Source: Crocodylus rhombifer
Taxonomy: Eukaryota; Chordata; Crocodylia; Crocodylidae
Assembly (NCBI GenBank): GCA_038503035.1
Contig: JAVSML010024430.1
Location: 496,001 to 560,000 of the forward strand
Length of the DNA stretch: 64,000 bases
Direction: 5' to 3'
Both the position numbers and the translations under genes were made by a program. This document shows positions 49,409 through 57,893 of this stretch, piece after piece. The notes under the pieces are model-generated. The model had not been told where the DNA came from, did not search any database, and saw nothing but the letters and a program-made list of their open reading frames with translations. Within the stretch, counting starts at the first letter, position 1; each line of letters begins with the position of its first letter.

Positions 49409-50660
49409 AATGGACAAGTCCCACACGGCAAGGGAGATCATGGTGGCCATAAACCACATGGTGCAGGGGTGGCTCATTGGGCGGGGCGAGCTCACCTAGA
49501 GGTTCATGGTCACCGACAATGGGGCCAATATGGTCAAGGCAGTGCGTGATGCCTTTGTTGGCATCTGCTGGCTGGCACACAAGTTCCACCTCATAGTCAC
49601 AGTGGGGACAGGGCTATCAGTGAGGGCGCTGTCATACCATCCAGCTGATTTCAGAATGCAAGAAGGTGGCAGGCTACTTCCATTGCAGCATCAAGGGGGG
49701 CAAGATGCTGCAGGACAAATAAGAAGAGCTGAGTGTCCCACAGCACAAAATCATACAGGATATGGAGACTTGGTATAACTCTACATACCTGATGCTAGAA
49801 AGGCTGGCGGAGCAACAGAAGGCCATCCATGAGATGGCCTTGCTCGGGGAGACTGCGATCAGTGGACCCCTTAACAAAGCAGAGTGGGATACCATCTCCC
49901 AGATCTTGGTAGTCCTCAAGCTATTTCTCGAGGTCACCGAGACCCTCCATGCTGGCAGTGCTCTCCTTAGCCAGGTGATCCACGTAGTCAAGGAGCTTGA
50001 GAACCAAAATGGAGAAGTTCCAGAGATCAGTGTTTCTGACTGGGGTAAGCTGCTTTCACCAGAGATGCAGGCACTGGTGAAGCGGCTGAAGGAGGGCATC
50101 AAAAAATGGCTGGATCCATTGTGGTCCAGTATAGTCCACGTGCTGGTGGGCATGTGTGACTCGAGGGTGAAGGGGAGTATGAGCAGCACCAAAACCCTCG
50201 ATCACTGGATGGAGGTGGTGATGAACAGAGTCAGGGCAGGAAAAGGGCAGAGGCAGGGGGCCATGGAAGAGGGGGATCCACTTTGGCTGGTGCTGGGCAT
50301 GCCAGCACAGCTACTGCTAATGTAGGCCAAGGACATGGCTTCAAGGTTGGGGTTCAGAGGTACCAGACTCCAGCCTCGGGCAGGTAGCACCAAGGTTTGG
50401 GTGGCTACCTATCGCACCAAAGATGTGGAGCTGCTGGACTACAACCCCTTGGCCTGTTGGACAATCTGCAGCTAGATGTAGCAGGATCTCACCACGGTTC
50501 CCTGCAAACACCTGTCCTGTCCACTGACCAGTGTTCCAAGTGAGAAGGTGTTCAGCATTGCTGGAGATGTTGTGACACCTCAACACACCTCCTAGGATCC
50601 TGGTTTAGTGGAGCAGCTGGTGTTTCTCAAGGTGAAACTTCCGCTGCTGAGGTCCCCCAA
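49409..50660 (+). pseudogene. hAT transposase central and C-terminal remnant
   Basis: After the CR1, plus-strand translation resumes with VDVMDKSHTAREIMVAINHM, then, past an in-frame stop, VTDNGANMVKAVRDAF (the TDN.aNM motif carrying a catalytic Asp of the hAT DDE triad), then WLAHKFHLIV. The frame at 49,762-50,325 covers LPTRWNST-like NSTYLMLERL, then FLEVTETL and AEW-like AEWDTISQIL segments. The dimerisation block PSEKVFSIAGDVVTP, then LVEQLVFLKVKLPLL, lies at about 50,530-50,650. Stops between these segments show it is inactive. Confidence 0.75.
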
Positions 50661-51079
50661 GCTACACCTGCATATGGAGCGACTGCCACCCTCCTCACTC
50701 TGTCTGCACCCATTTCCTTTTTTCTTTTCTTTTTTTAAAATCATTTAATGCCCCACTCTCAGAGCTGGAGGCGGCACTCACTGCATCAGCAGTCAGCAGG
50801 GGAAGAACATCTCTCTGTTGAGCTCCTGTGTCAGGATGAAATTGGAGGTATGGCTGGGGCTATGGGGAAGGAGGAGGCCCCAGGTCTTGGACATGACCTA
50901 AAACTGTACCCTGCCAGGGTTGGGAGGCCTGGTGGGACTGCCAGTGGTACAGCAGCTCCCAAGAGATGCCTGGACTGAGCATCTCCCTGGTGAAAGGTGG
51001 ATAGGAGCCGCCTTATGACCTCCAGCCACCACGCACACACAGTCCTGGCTAGGGAAAGCCCAGACCTGTAGTATCTTTG

Positions 51080-51404
51080 AGAGGCCTGAGGCTTGCTGGT
51101 TGCAGTGGAGTCATGAGGCTCCAGATCAGCTTAGCTGCCTGGAATGCCATCTGTGAGGCATGGGCTGCAGTGTTAAGGGAAGTATGGCGCTGTGGAACGA
51201 TGTCACCCCTAGACATCGGGGACCTAAATGGGCAGCCTCCCATTTGGGTAACATTTGAATCGGTTTTCCATCAAGGCATGGCAGATGGCTGTCCCAGAAA
51301 CAAGTGGGTGGACCAAGATCCCACCTGTACCGGGAAGGACCCCTGTCACAAGCTACCATCCCTGCTGGTTTCATCCCACTCTGTCTTAACACACAGAAAG
51401 CAGA
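51080..51404. repeat. Direct repeat copy A inside the hAT
   Basis: Shares GAGGCATGGGCTGCAGTGT, then GACCTAAATGGGCAGCCTCCC, then AAGCTACCATCCCTGCTGGT with copy B at 52,760-53,100. The two copies are diverged and flank the Penelope-like insertion. Confidence 0.7.
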
Positions 51405-52650
51405 CAAGGGTCTTTGGGTCAATCTGATATCTTGTATTAGACCAACTGAATAGCTAAAGAAATATATCTTTAGCAAGCTTTTCGGTTTAAAATCCTATCA
51501 GGCTGAGGAAGCATCTGCAGTTGGTGTGTGCTCTTCCTGGATGGAAGGAATAGTAAAGAAGCCAGAGGCTGGTATGCAATGCAGGCAAGAAGACCAGTCA
51601 GTAAAAAATGTAAATTGAAGTGTCAGGAGGTGAGGGACAGGCTGGGGGGGGGGGAGGGGGGGGGGGGAGGAGATGTAGGGATAGGGGAAGGGGGATGTAG
51701 CAGGTAAAAGTGGAGAGGTACCTGGGGAGTCAGATGTCAAGCAGGTTATAGTATATCATAAATCCAATGTCTATACCGAGTCCATAAGTTTCTGTATCTA
51801 GGTTAATGAAGTGAAGTTCATAGGCTTGTCTGTGAAAAGTGGTTTGTAAATTCCCTTTGAGAATTAGGCCTGAGAGACTGAAAACAGGGTGGCTTTCTTG
51901 TGAGAAATGTGCCCCCACAGGTAGTTGGGTATTCTTGTCAGAATGCACACCGGAAATCTATTACACTGTGGTGCTCAGTTGTTGCTTGCTGTCTCCTACG
52001 TATTTTCCATCCAGTGCATTTGGTGCACTGGATGAGATATTGAACGTTTCTGGATTTGCAGGTGTAAGATCTAGGAATAGTGATGGTTCTGTTCTGGGGT
52101 GTAGTAACTGTGGGGGTACTGGAGATATGTTGACAGGTTTTGCATTTGTTGTCATGGCATGTTCTGGATCCATTTGGTGTGTTTTGGGCTGTAGGAAGTT
52201 GGCTTCTGGTGATGAGGTTAGTGAGGTTCGGTGACTGCTTGAATTTACAAACCACTTTTCACAGATGAGCTATGAACTTCACTTTATCAACTTCCTAGAC
52301 ACAGAAACTCATGGACTCAACACAGACATTGGCTTTATGACACACTATAACCTCCCTGACATCTGACTCCCCAAGTACCTCTGCACTTTTACCTGCTACA
52401 TCCCCCTTCCCCCTCCCACAGCCTCTCTCTCAACGCCCTGATGCCTCAATTTATATTTTCACCGACTGGCTTTCTTGCCTGCATTGCATGCCAGCCTCTG
52501 GCTTCATTACTACTCCTTCCATCCAGGAAGAACACCCCCCCCCCCCCAACTGCAGATGCTTCCTCAGCCTCATGAAGGGTTTTTAAACCCAAAAGTTTGA
52601 TAAGGTATATTTCTCCAACTATTCAGCTGGTCTAATAAAAGATATCAGGG
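51405..52650 (-). mobile_element. Palindromic Penelope-like element (GIY-YIG endonuclease remnant)
   Basis: The left part reads on the minus strand from about 52,255 to 51,405. It has CHDNKCKTCQHI (the Cys cluster before the endonuclease), then NVQYLIQCTKC and, one frame over, YVGDSKQQLS (the GIY-YIG core), then HFSQESHPVFSLSGLILKGN, then HRQAYELHFINLDTETYGLG and IDIGF, the usual Penelope C-terminus. The right part, 52,243-52,650, reads on the plus strand and repeats the last coding segment (MSYELHFINFLDTETHGLNT) and the 3' UTR, so the outer 400 bp or so are inverted copies of each other. Both outer ends finish in GTCTAATAAAAGATATC-type sequence. The endonuclease is frame-shifted and dead. 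No RT domain is present. Confidence 0.78.
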
Positions 52651-52759
52651 GTACCCTCAACTGGTCTGTGCTGGGGCCAGAATCCAAAGGGAGGTCAAAG
52701 GGCCAGAGGCCCACCATGAGGAAGCCCAGAGCAAGACGCTTAAGACTCTGACTGGCCTG

Positions 52760-53100
52760 AAGGTGGGACCAGGGCCTAAGGGGAAGCTAAAGGTCTCAGA
52801 GAAAGGACCACAGCTGGAGAGGGAGCAGGAAGCAATCTGCGAGGCATAGGCTGCAGTGTAAAAGGAGGTATGGAGCTGCGGAATCGATTTCACCTCAAGA
52901 TACCTAAATGGGCAGCCTCCCACCTAGAAAACATCTGAATCAGTTTTCCCTCCAGGCATGGCAGGAAAAGAGGGCCGGGCAGCTGGCCCAGAAATAGGTG
53001 GGCAGGCAGATATCTCACCAGCACTAGGAAGTCCCCCTGTTACAGGCTACCATCCCTGCTGGTTTTATCCCGCTGTGCCTTAGCACACACAAAGTCACAA
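52760..53100. repeat. Direct repeat copy B inside the hAT
   Basis: Second copy of the segment at 51,080-51,404, in the same orientation and separated from it by the Penelope-like element. Copy B runs directly into the hAT right-terminal region. Confidence 0.7.
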
Positions 53101-54495
53101 CGTCACAAGTTTTGCTTTGAACATTTTGAGGTGGAGTTTCCCAGAAACCTCTGCATCTATCTCCTTGAAACTTGGCAGGCTTCATGCCCTCAAAGAAGGC
53201 TACCATCCCTGCTGTTTTCTTCCACATCTGCCAAAAAATGATAAAGCCATAGGTATTTCAGTGATTCCCCATTATAGTCTATGGCTGAATCACCCAATCT
53301 CTCCAAATCAGTGCCAAATCTTCCAAAGCCAATTTGGTTGAATCAGTTTGGGACTGTGATCCGAATCCAAATTGAATACTTCCCTATTCACACGGGCCTA
53401 ATATAAACCACTTTCAATATGGCAGACACTGGTTTACGATGAACCTGGATGGATGTAGTATCAGACTAACTGATTTAGGTTAAGTCATCTTATTGAACTG
53501 CTGTCCCAGATCCCCTTCAGATTCAAGTGAACTCACAGTCCTCCAGCATCCCAGGATGCTTTGCACAGCCTGCACAATTTCCCCCACTCCCTTGCAGGGT
53601 GGACAGGCTAGCCTCGGCCCAACCTGTCTGCTGCAGCCAAATAGGACAGTGTGCTCTAGTGCCCCCCTGCTTCTGCCCTGGGCCACCGCAGGCAGGTGGC
53701 TGCATTTCTGGAATCAAACGTGAATGTCTATGAATTGATAAGCCAGTGAAATCTACACATTATAGACTAATGTGTAAAGATTGAATTGACTCCGCCTCAG
53801 ACTTTTTGACAGTCTACACTTAGCCAAAGTGTCTTAGAGGAGATTTAGTCCAACAATAAAAGAAATATCACAACCCCACTCATGTACACAGTGTAACAAA
53901 TTGATATCATTATACTTAACAGCTTAATCAAATATATTTTATCAAAGATCTGAATGCCTCCACTTCCATGGAATCAGCAATTCAAATAATGCTTGAATTC
54001 AGATTTACATATATATATACTTATTTGCAGTTCCAAGAATTATGAAAATAATTAAGCCAAGACAGAAAACCAGCTAAACTACAAAAGGCCTCAATATATC
54101 CTGGAAGTGAAGAGGTTCAACTTTTTATATAAATGCCTTTTTAAAGAAACCTGTACCAAATATTTAGCAGTGGACTTGATGTGCTACAGATCAAAATAAT
54201 TAGGGTTTGCCTATATATGTACTTAATTGGCATAATTATCTTGATAACACTCCGTGAAGATGCACTTATTTCAGCTTACAAGTGGTATAACGGCTTGAGG
54301 ACAATCTAATCATGCCAGTTATGCTAGCATAATTTCCCTATATGTGCAATCTTATGTCAGATTGAGAAAATTACAGTGCATAGCCCCAGGACTAAAAAAA
54401 ACTATGCTCTTTAATGTAAATTTCATGTAACCAGTGCTCATTAAACACACAACATGTCAGTGTTAAGGCACTAGTATTGACAGAGCTGCATAATA

Positions 54496-54706
54496 CAGAG
54501 GTGGCCAACCTGTGGCATGAGTGTAACTGGCAGCCTCTGTCCACAGCATCTGGCACATCAAGAAAGGGCAGGTAGCACAGCAGCCAATAGGGCGGGAAGC
54601 AGAAAGCAGAGCAGGAGATCAGGCAGAGAAAGGGGACCAAAGTGGCATTTGAGGGGGGGCACAGGTCTAATTTGTGGTACACCTGCCAAAAAATTTGCCC
54701 CCACTG
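54496..54706. mobile_element. hAT MITE, 211 bp, with exact 8-bp target duplication
   Basis: Termini CAGAGGTGGCCAA and TTTGCCCCCACTG are inverted repeats. GCATAATA occurs exactly on both sides (54,488-54,495 and 54,707-54,714). It is in HPS5 intron 1. Confidence 0.8.
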
Positions 54707-55334
54707 GCATAATACATCAGCGCTGCTTAAAACACTATCAGGACTGCACAACTGCCAGCCCTGAAAAAAGGAGCTGATAGCAACCACAAAACGGATTAGT
54801 TCCCAATATTTTTCTAACAATAGCTCTTTGACAGCTACTTCCCCCTCACTGTGCAGACTGTTATGGGAAGTACAGATAACTGCAACTGTTCACTCTGTAA
54901 GCATGCACTTAAGAGTACAATGAAGTTAAAGTAGCGAGTGGGGCTAAAAGGAACCACGTGCTTATGAAGTTTACATGCCAAACTGATGGGCAAGTAACTT
55001 TTGCTTGTTACAACACAGTCAGCAAACATGGTACCTGAAGTGAATTAGGTGCTTAATGCATACTGGATCAGTGGAATTCACTGCACACCAATCAAAGGGT
55101 GAATGCAGACAGGGTCTTGGTCAGATTTTGTGAACGCTATTAGTCACAGAGTACCCTCAGCCCTGAAAACAGGAAATGAAAGGGTTGGCAAACACATGGC
55201 GTAGGCGTAAAAGTTTTGGGCCCTTGAATTCAGTAGCCAAAGGGAAAAAGATGTTGAGTAGATAACCTATCTAACCTAAGGAAGCAGAGGACTACAACAG
55301 ATTAGATTTCAAAGTGGGTAAGTAGGCACTCTGA

Positions 55335-55600
55335 GCGTTTTTACACGTTCCAGGGGTGGGGGGCTTTAATTAAAGCAGCTTCCAGAGCCACTCTAATTAA
55401 AGCACCCGGAGCATCTTGTGTATCAGCATCCCCATGCTTCAAAGTGTCAGCAGGGATGCTTTACCTAAAGCTCATTGAACAAGCTTTAGATAAAGCACCC
55501 CCACCACGACTTTGAAGCATAGGGATGCTGATACACAAGACGCTGAGGCTGGCTGGAACACAGTAATTACCATGCTCCAGCACGCTCGATTAATCACGTA
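55335..55600. mobile_element. Foldback MITE
   Basis: Arms 55,411-55,445 and 55,509-55,543 are inverted copies with 33 of 35 matches, around a loop of about 63 bp rich in AAAGC words. The outer flanks (TTTACACGTTCCAGGGG and AATCACGTACTACAGG) may be its ends. The superfamily is not determined. Confidence 0.55.
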
Positions 55601-55870
55601 CTACAGGCGTTCCCAATGCCTGGGCTGCAAAGGGTTGGCTGCCAGACCAAAAGTGACCATGGACTGGCAAACAGCAGACTGGGAGTGACTGGAACACTGA
55701 GGATTGGCAGCCAACCCTTTTTAATCCTGGGTATAAAATAGGGTTGGCTACCTGCCCGCAGTATGCTGGCCACTGCTGGTCCACAGTTTGCCAATCATGA
55801 ACATGATAAAGCCTGGGAAGACTAGGGACCAACAAACATCCCAAGAGGGGCAAAAGATGCATCACTGTCA
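55600..55870. repeat. Inverted-repeat element with GGGTTGGCTGCCA arms
   Basis: AAAGGGTTGGCTGCCA at about 55,630 pairs with TGGCAGCCAACCCTTTT at about 55,710. CATGGACTGGCAAACAGCAG pairs partly with TGCTGGTCCACAGTTTGCCA further on. It looks like a palindromic MITE-type insertion, family unknown. Confidence 0.45.
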
Positions 55871-56204
55871 AGACAAAGGGGGGGGAGCATATCATTCATA
55901 AGCGAACAACCAAAAATGAGGGCTGTGGACCTTTATTCTACCTGCCATGAAGAACAGCAGAGCCTGGCCAGCTGCAGGGAGACACTGCCCTCGGGACCAC
56001 ATAAGACTTATACAAGGTTTCTGGTGTATAACAACTTCAGCAAAGCTTTCTGTTGTTCCTTTGCCTTATGTTTCTAATTGTCAACTGCTGCATTCAATAA
56101 ACACTCTCTTCAGAGAAGAGACTGCTCCTGCCTAAGCTGTTTTTATCTTTTCAGTGCCACCACCTAGCCAGTACTAGCCCACCCTCTTGCTTCTTTATAA
56201 TTCA

Positions 56205-56345
56205 TTCCCTCGAAGAACCAACTACACATCAACTACAGATGCTTCTTCAGCCTGATGGACATTTAAACCCAAAAGCTTGCTAAGAAGAATTTTTCCAACT
56301 ATCTGAGTTGGTCTAATAAAAGATATTGGATTTACCCAAAGAACC
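56205..56345 (+). mobile_element. Penelope-like element 3'-end fragment
   Basis: CAACTACAGATGCTTCTTCAG, then ACCCAAAAGCTTGC, then TTTTCCAACTATCTGAGTTGG and TCTAATAAAAGATATTGG match the tail of the palindromic element at 52,540-52,650. No coding part is present. Confidence 0.72.
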
Positions 56346-56815
56346 TTGACCACCTACCCACTAACACAAGGGGAGGCATGAAACTGTTTTGCCCTCCTCA
56401 CAGCTTGGGCCAGGCCTGGGTAGAGTAGGGCTAAATCCCAGGTGGCTTCACAAGGACTCCCAGCTGAACCGGCTGTCTTGGTGTGGTCTTTGCCCCAGGG
56501 GCTGCCCGCAGCACAGCTGTCTGCTTTGAGCCTGCAAGGGCAGAGCACAAAGGACTCCTGCCTGTCTGGACGGGCTCAGGCAGCATGTGACAGGGCTCTG
56601 AAAGAGCCAAGTCTCCAGGAAACAGAAGGAAAAAGCATCTCCAGGCCACTGGGCTACAGCCAAACCAAGCCTAGCTGTGCTCCCTGCCAGCCCCCAGGGC
56701 CCGCTTGCTTGCTCCCATCCGACCCTGGCTGCCCCCCACTCCAGCCTCTGGGCGCTGAGCCAGCCTCCAGCCACACCCTCTGGGGCTCCTGAGCCATCAG
56801 CTTAACTGCCTGATC

Positions 56816-57041
56816 AGCAGTGATCCTGGTTTTCTTCGATTTAAAAAAATCTCAAATTTTCTGATTTAAAAAAAAGCCCCCCCAACCACATTTAATCATG
56901 GAAAACATGAAACACCACCCAACGCACACAGAAACACACAGCAGCATTTCATTTTAATCACAGAAAGATGTGGATTTCGCAGGTTTTTTAAAATCAGAAA
57001 GTGTTTGGATTTTTTTCTTAACCAGAGAAAACCAGGATCCC
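56816..57041. mobile_element. 226-bp MITE in HPS5 intron 1, close to the promoter
   Basis: CAGTGATCCTGGTTTTC at the left is inverted at the right as AAAACCAGGATCCCTG. The termini match the larger element at 25,395-26,380. The interior is AT-rich with AAATCCACATTT-like words. It ends about 175 bp downstream (with respect to HPS5) of the first exon. Confidence 0.65.
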
Positions 57042-57216
57042 TGGTGCTGCGAGCCCCCCGGCCCCAGAGGAGGAAAGCTCCGGCAGGGCAGGACTCAGGC
57101 AGGGGGAGGGGAGAGCCAAACAGCATAAGGCGCCCCGACAGCGGCACCCAATCAGAGACAGCGCCGCGCGCCCCCCACCCATCAGCCGCGCGCCCCCCGC
57201 CCCACGCCGCACTCAC

Positions 57217-57290
57217 CCCGCCGCCAGCAGCCCGGGCTCATCAGCTGCTCCTCGCTCAGCCCCGCCCCTTCGAGAGCGGCACCATGTGAT
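57217..57290 (-). other. HPS5: HPS5 exon 1, non-coding (5' end inferred)
   Basis: On the minus strand a donor GGCGGG/GTGAGT lies at 57,216 and is the only strong donor on that side of the CpG island. It joins to the exon 2 acceptor at 44,665, giving an untranslated first exon and an intron of about 12.5 kb. The transcription start is not visible from sequence, so the outer boundary is a guess. Confidence 0.6.
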
Positions 57291-57403
57291 TCCCTCCGCT
57301 CCTCCCCCAGCTACGTCACCCCGCTGCTCCTCCCCACCCCGCCTACGTCAGCCCGCGCGGAAGGGGAACGGCTATGCGTCAGACGCACGGCGTGGGCCCC
57401 GCT

Positions 57404-57409
57404 CACGTG
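57404..57409. promoter_or_regulatory. E-box 1, CTCACGTGAC
   Basis: CACGTG core in TCACGTGA context, the M-box/CLEAR type bound by MITF/TFE/USF factors. It is about 115-190 bp upstream of the likely HPS5 start. Confidence 0.65.
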
Positions 57410-57662
57410 ACTTGCACGCTCCTTTCCCCACCCCCTCCCCCCTCGGGCCGTTGGTCCGGGGAGGTCCCCCTTCCCCTCCCCCCACCTCGGCGTGGCGGCT
57501 GCCCCGGCAGCCGGACGGGACGGAAGCGGCGGGAAGGAGGAGCGCCCCCCGCACAGCGAGGCCGGGTGACTGGGGCGGGCGGGACGGGGCAGCAGCCGCC
57601 TCCTTCATCCATCGTTACCCCCCCCCCCAGCCCCGGGGTGTCATGGCGACGGGGGCGAGGCC

Positions 57663-57672
57663 GTCACGTGAC
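57663..57672. promoter_or_regulatory. E-box 2, perfect CLEAR palindrome GTCACGTGAC
   Basis: Ten-base perfect palindrome identical to the CLEAR consensus recognised by TFEB/TFE3/MITF at lysosomal gene promoters. Binding itself is inference. Confidence 0.7.
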
Positions 57673-57705
57673 CGCGTGCCGCGGGAGGCGCCATGGCGGC
57701 CGCGC

Positions 57706-57711
57706 CACGTG
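57706..57711. promoter_or_regulatory. E-box 3, GCCACGTGAC
   Basis: CACGTG core with GC and AC flanks, compatible with USF/TFE binding. It is 34 bp from E-box 2. Confidence 0.6.
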
Positions 57712-57752
57712 ACCCGGCTGCTTCCCGGTGGGGGCGCTCGGCTCGTTCCGGT

Positions 57753-57758
57753 CACGTG
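57753..57758. promoter_or_regulatory. E-box 4, GTCACGTGGC
   Basis: CACGTG core in GTCACGTGG context, near the inferred GTF2H1 start. Confidence 0.6.
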
Positions 57759-57789
57759 GCTCCGCGCTCTGCCCTGCTCCGCGGCCGCC

Positions 57790-57893
57790 CCATGGCCCAG
57801 GCGGCCACAACCTCCGGCGCCGGCACTACCCGCCTGTAGCGCCCGCCCCGCCCCACTGCAGCAGCAGCGCCCCGTGACGCAGTCGCACGCACG
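57790..57893 (+). other. GTF2H1: GTF2H1 exon 1, non-coding (inferred)
   Basis: A plus-strand donor-like GCACG/GTAGGA ends at 57,893 within the CpG island. A first untranslated exon here would splice to the coding exon at 63,243. The start and the donor choice are uncertain. Confidence 0.35.

Larger units (their letters stand above)
46465..53400 (+). mobile_element. Autonomous-type hAT transposon, 6.9 kb with nested insertions
   Basis: The exact 8-bp duplication ATATAAAC flanks the element at 46,457-46,464 and 53,401-53,408. Terminal inverted repeats are CAGGTATGTACAAAGC and (inverse of the right end) TAGGCCCGTGTGAATA, followed on both sides by subterminal GATTCGG-type sequence. Inside on the plus strand are transposase remnants: a BED zinc finger (47,729-48,412), the central DDE region (about 49,410-50,325) and a hATC dimerisation block (about 50,500-50,650). 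A CR1 (48,594-49,408) and a palindromic Penelope-like element (51,405-52,650) have inserted into it. Without them it would be about 4.9 kb. Frames are broken, so it is now inactive. It occupies over half of HPS5 intron 1. Confidence 0.8.

Noticed and set aside
50700..51060. Possible exon-like open frame after the hAT dimerisation block
   Set aside because: It has no motif and is interrupted. It is best explained as the 3' non-coding part of the hAT element.
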